A stretch of 64,000 bases of DNA from Druceiella hillmani (taxonomy: Eukaryota > Arthropoda > Insecta > Lepidoptera > Hepialidae), in NCBI GenBank assembly GCA_039881145.1, contig JAYKKI010000039.1:19028001-19092000 (forward strand). Reading direction: 5' to 3'. Below are positions 1 through 10,975 of this stretch, piece after piece. A program made the translations under genes and the position numbers. Each line of letters begins with the position of its first letter. Position 1 is the stretch's first letter. The notes beneath the pieces are model-generated. The model saw only the letters and a program-made list of their open reading frames with translations, did no database searches and had not been told where the DNA came from.

Positions 1-1906
1 AATTCGCATCGTTTTTGCAATTCAAACAGGTCCTGATTTTGCATCGTCATCTCCGTTAGTTGACTTTAGTACGGGTGTTACGCAATTGATGATTCAATAT
101 GATAATTAAATGTACCGTTAAAGATGAAGATGACAGGAGGACAATGTAGCATCCGTTTCTAGACAAGATGGTCTCCATTACCCAAACTTGAATTAGCGAA
201 ATGGGGTATCTAAAGGTCTTCGTCAGTGGTGATTGTTGTGGGGTTTTCTCTTCTTCTAAATCTTCTTTAAATTTGTCGTGTTTAAAAAAAGTTATAATTT
301 TTTTCATTTTCACTATACACCTGTTAAGGTTAACAACACCTTGAGTTATAACTGTCTAACGATCGATAATAAAATTTGTTTTTTTGTTAATAAGGCAGAA
401 AGAGAGGGAGAGTAGCAAAATTAGAACCAAAAGATCAAGTTTTTGGGTTCAAAGCATAAATCAATTTTTTAATTATAAGATATTTTAATGGAATTTGCTT
501 TATTTTGTTGTATTTAATCAAAAATATTGAAATAAAAAAATCTTCCAAGTGTTTACCCTGAGGATAACTAAATATTGACGATTGAAGTAGATTAATTATA
601 TTTTTTCATAACTGTTTGATATATCATGTATATTTTGATCCTTCGAATCACTAAATACCAACATTATGAATCACTATATGCCAAACATTATGGTACTCAT
701 TGGACAATAATTACAAAGCTTTCAAAATATCCAATAACTCATACGGTTTTGGTGCGTCTACTCAATTCAGGGTAAGCCGGTATCAAGGTTGTTGTGACAG
801 TTCTGAAGGATACTAATATGAGAAGTAAAAACTAATACACACAATATGTATCATAATCATATTTTTTTAAGTTAAATGAACAATAATACGTATTATTAGA
901 CACACTGTATTCAACATTAAGTTGTATTTTTGGAGGTTTGCTTTTGATCACATTATGGATTGCGCCTCTTTTTAGACTGTACTTTTACGCAAGTTGTGTT
1001 GTCTGCGTACAATAACGTCTACATTTTTTCATAACGATATTTAAAAAAATTTATTAAATCAAGTTCAAACACGATTATAAAGCAATAAAATCATTTTAAA
1101 AACGACGTTCACAAAGCGAAATGTCAAGACAAAAATTTCCATGACACTACCGCCATGTTCTTGTGCCGCCTCCGTGTTTACAACGATTTTTTATTTATCC
1201 ATTTGTCATCTTTTTTCTTTCGCACACGAAGTTTTTTTATATAACGTGGATTGAGTTATAAAACATGATTTTTGACATTTATTAGAAAAAGACATAAGCT
1301 ACAAATAACCGATGTCACTGGCGGGAATTCCTCTTTAATCTGATCACAGGTTTTTTCTCAATTCTTTTATTTTTCTTCTTCTTCAATAGCTTGATAGCTT
1401 CCATGGTCCCTGCCTTACGCAGAATCAACTACCAATCTCTCCTGTTCTCGGTCAGAGATATCCGGTTCGTTACACTTAGGATTTTAAAGTCTTTTTCCAA
1501 GCAGACGAGCCACATAAGTTTAGGTCTTGCTCTTTTGTTATTTTACTCAAAGAATATATGTTCACTTTATTTTAGAAACGTTACGATCAAAAGAACAGAA
1601 AATTGCCAGAATATAGAGAAATCTTGGGAAAATTACAAAACAACTAAGTATAGCTAGTTTTGTAGCTCTAAAACCTAGAAAATTAACAATGAAAAGCGAC
1701 TTGAGTTATAACAAAAACCAAGTGTTAATTGAATTTACCTGTATGCAAGTGCAGACACATACGGACATCGAAGAAGTGCATAACAGTCCCATGCGAATCG
1801 TGCGCTACCTTTTGGGTCTCCAGTGTTCGCGTAAACCGTATTATGTTAATGTTGTGGTAACTTTATTGAATTTTAGTTAATTTTATAGAAATGCATTATT
1901 GATAAT
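1..1906. other. AT-rich DNA, no gene recognised
   Basis: This stretch is AT-rich with many homopolymer runs. Short open frames exist on both strands (for example 56-313 minus, 1391-1657 plus and 1689-1880 plus). None shows a domain, a conserved motif or paired splice signals that I recognise, so I do not call a gene. Confidence 0.6.
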
Positions 1907-2132
1907 TTAATGAAACTACGTGATGTAGTATTATTTCTACTTTCTTTAAGTTCTTTACCATGACCTAGGTTTCGTTGTATTACAACAACTTCGGGTATTA
2001 GCAAAGATTCGCTATCTTTGCTAATAGCCCACCTGATGTTGTAATGAAGATGTTGTAATGCAACGAAACCTGGGTCGTGGTAAAGAAATTAAAGAAAGTA
2101 GAAATAATACTACATCACGTAGTTTCATTTAA
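1907..2132. mobile_element. MITE-like long hairpin with TTAA target duplication
   Basis: Two arms of about 78 bases (1911-1989 and 2050-2128) are near-perfect reverse complements with roughly five mismatches. Each outer end reads TGAAACTACGTGATG inward. TTAA lies immediately outside on both sides (1907-1910 and 2129-2132), as expected for a target-site duplication. The centre holds a second hairpin at 1993-2030 (ATTAGCAAAGAT, five-base loop, ATCTTTGCTAAT). There is no transposase, so this is non-autonomous. TTAA duplications are known for piggyBac-type elements and some other DNA transposons, so family assignment is inference. As a transcript the whole unit would fold into one long stem. Confidence 0.85.
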
Positions 2133-3130
2133 TTGTGGTAACTTGATAACTAAGAAAATAAAAAAAAGTTACGGTGAGGAATTTGTTTGCTATCATTAAT
2201 ACTTTTGTCATAATTTAAGAAAAAAAAGAACTATATGAGGTAGTACGATGTTGATAGTTACTTGTCAATATCAATTTTTTTCAGCCTTTTTCATATTTTT
2301 CTAATCGAGAATTTTACAGATTGTGCGAGAGGCAAGTATTTTTAGATTTTTTTGAAAATTAGTCTAAAAAAGAATTACTTTAAAAATATATTTTACGGTT
2401 TGTATTTTATTCAGCTTTCATTTGATATGTAATGAAACAAATAACATAAGAAAAACATATATTTTTATATAATATATAAAAAATATATAAAAAAATATCA
2501 TTGGGCCACTACTTCGATAATTTTGTCAACATCTTAACTTTCTGTTCAAAAAAAAATGTTTTCTCAATTTTGGTACTAATAGGTAATAGGGGAAGCGTCA
2601 TGGGTTTTGTTTTATTTGACATTTTTTAATAGGGTAAATGTCATTTACTGTGAGTATGGAACTCTCCAACGGTAATTCCAACTCGAACTTGACTCTTTTT
2701 CTGTTAGGAAAATAGCAAGGCTTATCTGTTACCAAATGTTTCCAAATCATTTAACCAGCCAGAGATGGATAGAATAAGTCACCCTATTACCAATAGTACA
2801 TTCATGTCTGTCCCATGGAACGATTAAAATACATAATCATATTACGGAACTGTACCAATGATCAGATCTGATCAGTTTTATCTATTTTTTTTGTTAATTT
2901 TCATTAGAGTACAAAATAAGTGCAATGGATTGTGGAAATGACTTGCGAATGAATTCCCATCAGCGCCGCATAATATGAGTTAATCCAAAAAAACAACGGC
3001 GTCCCATGCGGAGGGCTGCGAATTTAGACTCCACCATGCACATGTTAGAATTTGTTTACTCTTTAAGAATTTAAAGAACTTATTTAACGTAGAGCGTAAA
3101 TTAATTCTTCATAAACATTTGTTTACTAGA
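2133..3130. other. AT-rich DNA, nothing recognised
   Basis: AT-rich sequence with an A/T-only stretch near 2460-2500. I see no reading frame, repeat or RNA gene that I can support. Confidence 0.55.
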
Positions 3131-3358
3131 GCATGATTATGGAATATTCTGATCTACCGTCCTTAAATACTTATACTGAGTAGCGACCAGTCTTTGCTTC
3201 GAATAGGAATGGTTTAAAAATTACGTGCGGCGTTGCGATTTGGAATTGCACATGATTATGGAATAGTCTGCTCTACCGTCCTTAAATACTTATACTAAGT
3301 AGCGACCAGTCTGTGCTTCAAAAAGGAATGGTTTAAAAATCATGTGCGGCGTTGGCGT
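3131..3358. repeat. Two-copy direct repeat, 119-bp period
   Basis: Copy 1 (3131-3249) and copy 2 (3250-3358) share long blocks beginning CATGATTATGGAATA and ending near GTGCGGCGTTG, with scattered substitutions. They are adjacent, so this is a tandem duplication. I do not recognise the sequence. A run of CTACTACTAA variants follows at 3377-3415. Confidence 0.85.
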
Positions 3359-4542
3359 TTCATAACTGTACATTAAGCTACTACTAATACTACTACTAAG
3401 CTACTACTAATCAATACTAATCCTTTACACGTGACGTGAAACGCAATATTGTAGTAAAATGCATGTACTTGATTGCTTTGTATATACGTATTTATTATTT
3501 GGCTTCATCACTATTATGTTAAGAAGCCAATTTGCATGAAAATGCTCATTGTTCATCACCTAAGGATATGAAGGTAGATGGTGGCATAAAATTGTTAGCG
3601 ACGCTTGTCAGGAACTACGGAAATCAAAAAATCAGGAAGCAAAAAAATAGCACTCTAATGTTGCAGAATAATTAAACGCGTGTATTGTAGTTGCGGTCAT
3701 TGTGGCCTTTCTCTTGTCGTCCAAGGATAAATTAGCAGTTGCAGTCTATTATTACGACTGGTGGCCATTTAAGCTACGTCGAATTTAACTTCGCTATCGT
3801 TTATCCAACTTTGTCGTTTTTTTTCCTGTTTATAACCATTTTACTTACTGTATCAACAGCAAGTAATGCTCCAGCTCTGACGTTGAAGATGACCGACGTA
3901 TCATTGACTACTAATGGGTCACTGTTAGAATTAGTCTTTGGCGGAGTTTACATTTTGTTAAGACCATGCTTTATTGTGCTATTCGGGGTGACAATCAGTT
4001 TTGCATCGTGCCAGTGATTGTTGAATATTTGGGTAGCATACAGTGCGTTTCCACGATGTTGATGGAAATTGTGAACTGATGCTTTTAGGATTTCGTTATC
4101 AAAGGATCGGAACGGGCACCTTTTGTTGTGATAGCGCAGTCTGTTATTGGTCTATTTCAGGGTTTCAGCTCCTAAATGGAGTAGGTTATAGATTAAACAT
4201 TTGCCGATTAATTATTTGATCTGAAACCGAAAATTAAATTTGAAATTTTTAATTTCAAGGATTCTGATTTCAAGGATTCGAATATAAATTATAGAAAAAA
4301 AATCTTTTTTTCCTTGGCGTATTTTATATAGAGAAAAGAGCTTTTTAAGTGGAGTGCAAATATATTCTTAAATTTTTTTTTATAAAGACAGGATGAGAGA
4401 TTAACGGAAAGGCAGACTGTCAAATTTGGACTTATTTTGTTACCTGGTTTGCCTTAATAACCTTAATGCTAATACATTCGGAATTTCGAACAGATATTGC
4501 AAATTTCTTGTATTTAAATAGAAACTAAGTTAAGTAAGAGTA
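3359..4542. other. Unassigned DNA with a weak minus-strand exon-like segment
   Basis: Slightly less AT-rich around 3690-4170. On the minus strand a 99-base open segment (3947 down to 3849) ends exactly at GATACA followed by GTAAGT, a good splice-donor match. I found no clear acceptor on its upstream side and recognise no homology. The 92-codon plus-strand frame at 3739-4017 overlaps the same DNA and may be a shadow. I see no other features. Confidence 0.3.
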
Positions 4543-4700
4543 TAACTTGCACTACGAGGATTCCATACATATTTAGGCGCATAAATATATTTAAGCGTAC
4601 ATAGTATTTCTGTTAAAATATTTACAAATATTAATGTTATTTTTCACAGCGCAAATATAAAAATATATTGCCTAGGATATCTTTCACAGAATAATCACGA
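4543..4700 (+). repeat. Dispersed repeat family A, partial copy
   Basis: The stretch from CACTACGAGGATTCCATAC through TATCTTTCACAG aligns by eye, in the same order, with 44080-44205 and 19198-19330. Shared landmarks are the TTCCGTAC-like start, ATTTAGG, TATTTCTATTAAA and ATATCTTTCACAG. I infer an old insect interspersed repeat with at least three colinear copies here. No coding capacity was seen. Confidence 0.65.
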
Positions 4701-4794
4701 ATACAAAGTTAGTTTTGCAGTTAATTTAACATAACTTTTTACAGAATAGTTGGTAGACTGTTGCTCGTAAATTAGGAGAACCTAATTTATAATA

Positions 4795-5435
4795 AGCCAT
4801 CATCAACCATTTTGGTGTAGGCCTCCTTCTATCTGCACAACTCTGTTCTATTTTAGGCTATCTGGATCCAGTTTGTTCCCGCCACTTTCATTATGTCATC
4901 CTTCCATCTTATCTTCGGCTGCCCAACTTATCTCTTGCAGGCTGTCTCTTGCGGTCTCCACTCCAAGAGAATTTTGCACCATGAATCCGACTTTCGAGCA
5001 ACGTAACCAGCCCACTGCCACTTAAGGTTCGCCACTCTCTTGATAATGTCAGCAACTTTACTTTGTCTCCGAAGCCACTTATTTGTTTTGCAATTCTTTA
5101 AAGAGAATCCTACCAACTTTCTTTTCATCGCCCTGTGAGCAACAATAAGCTCTTGCAGGAAGGCTTTTGCTGTTATCCAAGTTTTGGATTCGTAAGTGAA
5201 GCCTGGTAGTACACACTGATTAAATATGTATGGTTTTAAGTGGTTATTTATGTTCATTTTAAAGGAGAATTTGAGTTTGGACAAGGCTGCCAATGCCTGA
5301 CTACTTGGTTGATTTAGTTCTTTTTAACTATACGTAGTTCTTGGCCTAAGTATAAATACTTATTTACGCGCTCGAGTATAGTACCGTCCACATTTATAAT
5401 CGCCGGGCTATTGGTTTCATGCAGGGGAGCCTAAT
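4795..5435 (-). mobile_element. Degenerate RTE-like LINE fragment (C-terminal RT region)
   Basis: Read on the minus strand, the segment starts with INVDGTILERVNKYLYLGQE, typical of the region after the catalytic motif in insect endonuclease/reverse-transcriptase LINE ORFs. It continues through the thumb-like region (VLPGFTYESKTW, matching the family pattern LPxLTYGxETW). It then reaches the conserved tail WQWAGYVARKSDSW, a WRPQ motif and a degraded GQPKIRWKDDI. An in-frame stop falls between the YLGQE block and the main 121-codon open stretch (5293-4928), and another near 4927. The catalytic YADD box and endonuclease are missing, so the copy is 5'-truncated and dead. The family is distinct from the copies at 6281 and 17575. 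Confidence 0.85.
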
Positions 5436-5586
5436 TAACTGGGATAATTTTTCTTTTAATTTCGTTATGTATACAATTGTGAATACTTTTATTTTATATT
5501 CAAAAGCTGTGGTTTAGGTCTTAGGGGATAGAGACATGTAATTCTAACAAAAAGTACCACTTTTAAGCATAATATTTTTCCTGTTA

Positions 5587-5673
5587 TAATTTGGAAACGG
5601 ATCCTAATCTGCCAACGGATCCTAATTTGGCAACGGATCCTAATTTGGCAACGGATCCTAATTTGGCAACGGA
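5587..5673. repeat. 18-bp minisatellite, about 4.8 copies
   Basis: Tandem units of TAATTTGGCAACGGATCC, with one or two substitutions in the first two units. Eighteen is a multiple of three, so the minus strand reads as a repeating RIRCQI peptide within a small open frame. I treat that as a by-product of the repeat, not as a gene. Confidence 0.95.
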
Positions 5674-6280
5674 ACTCTGAAAATTTAAAGTTATTTCCAA
5701 CTACAATAGTTTGCAAATTATGTGTCAGTTTTTTTTATTTATCACGTTTGTCTATGGTATATCTTTAAAACTTATTATAAATAACGTAATCTTGTACCCA
5801 CATCTTGCTTTTTAAATTTTAAAAAATATGTATTTATTGTGTTAAAGTGCATGCGTATCTAAATAATGTAGGTATCATCGTTTTGTTATGTATCATTTAG
5901 TTTCCGATAATTGATTATTAAAGAATACGTGTCATCGATAATATTTATTTGTTCGTCAATGAAATCGCCTTGTACCGAAGATTTTCGTTGTCGCTCAATA
6001 CGAAGTCGAAACTGTGGAAATTATGGAAGGGGTTTAGAATAGTATTGTCAGATATTAAGATTTTTGCAGGATATTCCTATTGTTAGGGGCGTCATGAATC
6101 ATCGCACGTTCTCCTTATGCATGACTCGTACTGTCCTGGCTTTTTGACACTATTTCAAAATTTAGTACGTATATACGTTTTATACGTACACGTTCACTAC
6201 AGCGGAGGTAACGATTAAAAACTGCATTCTTTTAATGTTCCCATATTTTGTCCTTTGTACAGTCATTTCTCCTCCTCATT
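5674..6280. other. AT-rich DNA, nothing recognised
   Basis: Separates two unrelated LINE fragments. I see no coding, RNA or repeat signal that I can support. Confidence 0.5.
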
Positions 6281-7280
6281 TTATACTTTCTATATATTAG
6301 ATCTCACATGACAAAATGTAAAATAAAATTCAATGGTGCCCTCTCTGAGGATCTCAGTGTCAATAATGGTGTTCGACAAGGCGACTCACTCTCGTGTCTG
6401 CTTTTTAATATTGCACTAGAAAAAGCTATTCGGGATTCAGATATTAACACTAGGGGTACCATCTTTTACAAATCAGTTCAGATCCTAGCGTATGCTGATG
6501 ATATTGATATAATTTCTAGAAACCTACTAGCCTTGAGAGAGGCCTTTCTGTCTGGCAATAAAGACTCCAAGACAAGGTATATGGCTATACAAAAACCTCC
6601 ACCAAATAATGCACATAATCGTTTGGAGATTGGCTCACATACATTTGAAACGATTGACTGCTTTACTTACCTTGGATCTTGTGTTGACAATAAGAATGAC
6701 ACTCTGAAATTCAGAATCGCATATCATCGGCCAATAAAGCATTTTTTGGACTAAGCTCCATCCTCAAATCTTCTTTTCTTACAATAAAAACAAAATTATT
6801 AGTATATAAAACTCTTATTAGGCCAGTTCTAACACATGGTTCAGAAACCTGGCCTTTGACTAGAACTGGAGAAAATAAAATAGCAGCCTTTGAAAGAAGG
6901 GTTCTGAGGAGAATTTTTGGGGGTGTCAAGGAAAATGGTATTTGGCGAAGACATCTTAACTCAGAAATCTATAGGTAGTTTGGTGAGCCTGATGTCATAA
7001 AAACCATTAAAATCAAAAGAATGAACTGGGCTGGCCACGTATCTAGAATGAAAGATGAAAACCCAGTAAAGAAAGTTTTCATCGCAAAACCTCTAACAAC
7101 TCGTAGAAGAGGTAGACCAAAATTACGATGGATCGATTCAGTGGAAGAAGATTTTAACATTCTCAGGATAAAGAACTGGAAAACCCAGGCGAAGAGTAGA
7201 ACTTCCTGGGAGAATCTCCAACAGAAGGCCTTGGCCCACCCTGGGCTTTCGAGCCAAATATGATGATGATTATGATGATA
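6281..7280 (+). mobile_element. 5'-truncated non-LTR retrotransposon with RT catalytic box, frameshifted
   Basis: Frame 1 (to 6754) carries NGVRQGDSLSCLLFNIALEK (reverse-transcriptase motif B) and then AYADDIDIISRN, which includes the catalytic YADD box. It goes on to a conserved FxYLGS motif. Near 6715-6735 the frame shifts. The continuation includes LVYKTLIRPVLTHGSETW, FERRVLRRIFGG and WRRHLNSEIYR, then a stop at about 6976, then the tail MNWAGHVSRMKDENPV, GRPKLRWIDSVEEDF and a final LAHPGL. The 3' end is a short TGATGA-type microsatellite (7261-7280), which is usual for such elements. The endonuclease domain and RT motifs 0-A are absent. A full ORF2 of this type is normally around 1000 residues, so this is a dead 3' fragment. 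Confidence 0.93.
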
Positions 7281-8180
7281 TATTAGATCTAGCAATACTA
7301 GGTTTGAGAGACATTATTCTTTTAGTAAACTCACCACCGCCACTTCCCGTTTCCAAAGTGTTGGGTGACTTTGGAAACCGGAAGATACCTTTTACAACGA
7401 TTATAAAAAAAACAATAACCGCTAAGGATGTCAGGCGACGCGTCCTCCTGCTGAATACCGCTACTCCCATCTGGATGTATCCTTGTGTTTCCATATTCGT
7501 TTTTGAATTATTCTGCAAATTATCAAAAATGATTAATCTTAATAGTTCCATCGATCTGCCGATTATAACGTTTGTTATGGGTACTCCAATAATTATAAGG
7601 CAACATTCTTAAATAGGCCTTCAAATGGAATCTTTGGGAAAAAAGAAAGGAAGATAGACTTACGTTCATATAGAGGATAACTAGTGAAAAAGAAACGAGG
7701 AAGAAAGGAAAAGAGAGAGATCAAGAACATGGATTGGATGCCCTAAATTGTGTCAGAATTATCCTGATCTAAACGTTCTCCTGCTTTAGCATTAAAGGAA
7801 GTAAGCGAATTCCTGCAGTCATTGTAAGCTTGTCGGTGTAACATGCCTCATTTACGCACTTTGTAGGAATAATTTTAGATTGGACGGAGAAAGTAATTTT
7901 GGGTGTAAATTTCCAAGTCAGAAATCGCACATATTTTACTTTAATATTATATTTCAAACTGGCAATTGAACAATGGAGAAAATATGTAACTGATCTATAT
8001 AGAAATCCATCTTATCTCACGGTTCTATTGTTTATACCACTTAGCTGAAGCGGCAACATATATAACAAGCAGGTTGACCTTTAGTTTAAAAAATATTGAC
8101 CTACAATCCATTTATTACTACAAAAAAGTCTCTAAAAACAGACGCAACGAGGGTATTAGAGTACGCAAAGAGCAGTTGAG
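7281..8180. other. Unassigned DNA after the LINE
   Basis: Open frames of about 100 codons lie on both strands at 7270-7612 and overlap each other completely. The region is less AT-rich than its surroundings, so they could reflect an old transposon segment. I recognise no motif in either. The rest is AT-rich and featureless. Confidence 0.4.
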
Positions 8181-8330
8181 AGAATTTAGCTTCTCGCTCG
8201 CACGTTCCGCCCCGCTAATCACGGCGAGGATTTGCTGGTCTCATTAATCAGTGGCGCAGTCTCCTTTGTGAACTGACCCTGGCCCACTGTATGCCGTAAT
8301 GTGGCACGACAAATGAACGAAGCATCGTGC
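8181..8330. other. GC-richer island, function unknown
   Basis: A sharp rise in GC compared with the flanks, with a homeodomain-type CATTAATCA site inside. No open frame of note. It could be a conserved non-coding element or an old repeat, and the sequence alone cannot decide. Confidence 0.3.
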
Positions 8331-8639
8331 GGTTTTAGCAATTGTTACGCGTAGTGAAAATGGTTGGTTATTAAGCGGAGAATTTGTACGAATGCGCTAA
8401 AAATGTCGTGTTTGCTGTTATAAATTGAAAAGTCTTCGTAAAATATATAAACGGTGCGGGAATCATACCCATAATGTTTCCAAAATTTGTGTTATCGTCT
8501 ATAATTTCATTCTGATTCGAATAAAGTCAAAATGGTTTTCCAGTTTCCCGGAAGCAAAAAAAAATTTAAAAAATTAAAAAAATGCACGTGTAGTGCATTT
8601 CAAACGGGTATTTGACCTTTAGTTGGTATGATTCAACTC

Positions 8640-8785
8640 CCAGTCTGGGAAAAACCCGCCCCTTGTGGTCAGGCAGTAAAGGGGCGGTAAAAACCTAGAC
8701 CATTGCTTGGCCAACGAGCGGCACCGAGTCCGCCCGCCCAACCACAGCCTAGTTAGGGCCGGCCTAAGGCCCTATAAGTCTTTGT
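8640..8785. other. GC-rich patch, probable repeat fragment
   Basis: An abrupt GC-rich segment containing GGGGCGG, CGAGCGGCACCGAGTCCGCC and GGGCCGGCCTAAGGCCC (partly palindromic) in otherwise AT-rich DNA. Composition suggests an inserted element, such as a LINE untranslated-region piece, or a regulatory island. No coding frame is supported. Confidence 0.3.
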
Positions 8786-9969
8786 TGCATCATAGCGCAA
8801 GTAGGTTACACGATACTCGGGTCTTTCGTTCTCTTTTTAGGGTAACATTTTTTTTCTGTTAAGAAATGATATGGTACCGATATTAATACTAAACACAATT
8901 GTCACTTGCTGTCGGTATTTTCTCTGTTGAAAATACAGTCTTGTATGGCAATGCATACGTTGTATAACTTGGGCAACCTTGTCTTCGGTTTGCGGTCATG
9001 ATCAGAGTCCAAAAAATGGTCTGGACAGAAAGTTTGGGATCCGAGGTTGCCACCAAGTAAGTTAATAATCGTGACCAATAAAATCTCAATAATGCATTGG
9101 AATTGAATTAATTAACCAGTTAAATGAAATGTATATGAATTTATGAATCTATTCGATATGAAAGCGCTGAAGATTTTCGAGTCTATATCTCTATTCATAC
9201 AATATCCTTTATTTTATTTTCTTTCAAGTAGGACTATTAAAGTCTCTTTTGATATATCACTACCTAACTTCTAATGATTATGGATAAATATCCTTATTAT
9301 CTATACGTATATATACAAATAATCAATTAGTTTTCTTAATGAGGGTCAGAATGTGCATTTGACACTGCACTATTCACTATAATGACCTCCACACATCTTT
9401 ATCTTCAACATAGTCCCTGATGCTATAATAAGCTTTTGAAATAAGCATTGAAAGTAGTCCTTATATTCAATGCACAGTAATATTTAGCTTCTCTAGTAGA
9501 TAAATAGTATCGTTTTTAAGAACTAACTTAACAGCACGAAAATTCTCGCTAAATTTTGGACATCGAATGGATCAGACACTTCGCGAAATTGAATCGAACT
9601 TTTCTGTACGTCCATTGCTTAACACTTGTGCGAATCGAACGAATTATCGATTTGTCAGTATCAATATTGGCATCTGTTTTGCTGATTGGCTACTAAAAAT
9701 GAGTCACTGTGGACCGTTTAAATTTTTTGACATTTTTTTTTATTACTAAAAAACTGTCAGTTAACATTAGGCCAAAAATATTTATCAAGTGTTGACATAT
9801 ATTGGATAGTAGTAGAAGCCGCCGTTCTTGCCGCGTTCTTAGAACTCAGTGGGTACTTTCAAAGAAATGATTTATTTATTTATTTATGCACTTTAAATGT
9901 ATCCAATTGATATATATGAACTTATTGCTACGAGAGCGATCTTTCACAGTCAATTAGAACACAAGTTCA
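8786..9969. other. AT-rich DNA, nothing recognised
   Basis: Only short open frames (for example 8889-9089 minus and 9567-9749 plus) without recognisable content. Confidence 0.5.
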
Positions 9970-10078
9970 GCCTCGCTCGAGGAGCGGCCGGTAATCGAAA
10001 CCGGGTTCCCGCGGCGCGCCACCTAGTCAAAGGCCGTATGCCTTGTGATCGACCTAATACACCACGGGGACGAAATTA
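9970..10078 (-). repeat. tRNA-like, SINE-style GC-rich segment
   Basis: Read on the minus strand, GTGGTGTATTAGGTCG resembles a loose A box. About 50 bases on, GGTTTCGATTACC resembles a pol III B box (consensus GGTTCGANNCC) with one insertion and one change, preceded by GCGCCGCGGGAACCC. The spacing fits a tRNA-derived SINE head. I could not fold a clean cloverleaf, so this is a tentative call. It lies directly beside the mariner remnant, on the same strand. Confidence 0.35.
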
Positions 10079-10178
10079 GTGAGTGCGTTTTTAAAATTAT
10101 CACAATGGGAGACGTGCTAACCACGCAAAGGTGAGCATGAAACAAATGATAATTAATTAGAAAGTTCAAGATTATGAC

Positions 10179-10540
10179 GATTGTGGAACCCTAACCCAAC
10201 CCAGTTCCTTCAATTGTTGATGGGTAGTGGAAGCGCCATGTGTCTGCAAATTGTCAAATACCAAATGCACCTCAGACATTCTTCTTCACTTTCGTTTTAA
10301 ATAGAAGTTGCTATTGAAGCTGGTCGATATACATGTCGTTGGTGATATCCTCTTCATCATTGAGAAGTTCGAAATATATAATAGCAACCCCTATGCATTC
10401 CATTCGCATGCAGTTTATATGAATATTCTGTCCGTATGCCTTCTTTTTGGGCTTCTTTGGTATCGGCAACCAATTTCTGTTCCGTGTCTCGTTTGTGTTT
10501 ACAATCAAAATTTCTTGCGCCTGGAGTAGTGACCGGCTAA
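10179..10540 (-). mobile_element. Mariner-like transposase remnant
   Basis: Two minus-strand frames read as consecutive pieces of a mariner transposase. The first (about 10500 to 10311) contains QNIHINCMRMECIGVAIIYF and then ELLNDEEDITNDMYIDQL, matching the family pattern NIHGKKVMLCIWWDxKGVIYYELL plus the TxxxYxxQL block. A stop follows, then a frameshift. The second (10273 to 10179) reads VFDNLQTHGASTTHQQLKEL followed by GW, matching the block VFHQDNARPHTSxxTxxxLxELGW that holds the second catalytic aspartate (retained here as the D of FDN). The region of the first aspartate is badly degraded, and the third is not seen. The copy is inactive. Terminal inverted repeats were not found. Confidence 0.8.
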
Positions 10541-10658
10541 CAGTCACGCTGGCGAATCGATCGATGTAACTTAGCTGATTGCTGATCTTACAGCCGAGCG
10601 TACGAACTTTACTTACAGTCATTTAACTCGATTAGACTCATTCAGCCCTTCTCGTTTT

Positions 10659-10975
10659 CCAGGCTCATATCTCTGGTAGCAAAATGACGGAACCAGCGGC
10701 TCAGTTTTTGTTGGTTGATGGTGCCATCTCCGAGTGCAGTGTTAATGTTATTGGTCATCTGTCTCATATTGTTGCTATATAGAAGATTGCATAGCGTGAT
10801 ATATAACGCTTCTTGCCTTCCAGGCTCACATATTGGGTAGTATAATGACGGGACCAGCGGCTCACTTTCTGTTGGTTGATGGTGACCTCTCCGAGTGCAT
10901 TATTAATGTTATTGGTCACCTCTATTCTACTGCTGCTACGCAGAAGCTATATAAAATGTTAAATAGAAATGCATT
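10659..10975 (+). repeat. 161-bp tandem duplication with a shared open frame and acceptor-like starts
   Basis: Copy 1 starts at 10659 and copy 2 at 10820. Each begins with a pyrimidine-rich run and CCAG followed by GCTCA, resembling a 3' splice site. From there both copies stay open in the same frame without indels for about 115 bases. Copy 1 includes MTEPAAQFLLVDGAISEC and copy 2 MTGPAAHFLLVDGDLSEC, both followed by a shared NVIGHL. Copy 1 stops at a TAG where copy 2 has CAG, and copy 2 stays open to 11060. I do not recognise the peptide. It could be a duplicated exon of an unknown gene, an old transposon domain, or chance preservation in a young duplication. Confidence 0.5.

Noticed and set aside
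3739..4017. 92-codon plus-strand frame with hydrophobic segments.
   Set aside because: No recognisable family, and T-rich DNA readily produces hydrophobic frames. A competing minus-strand segment with a GTAAGT donor overlaps it. Neither is supported enough to call.
5489..5716. Minus-strand frame with a CQIRIR peptide repeat.
   Set aside because: Produced by the 18-bp minisatellite. No flanking coding signal.
7270..7612. Two overlapping frames of about 100 codons on opposite strands, directly after a LINE.
   Set aside because: No recognisable motifs. They lie past the LINE's 3' microsatellite end and so are not part of it. Possibly old repeat DNA, but not supportable.
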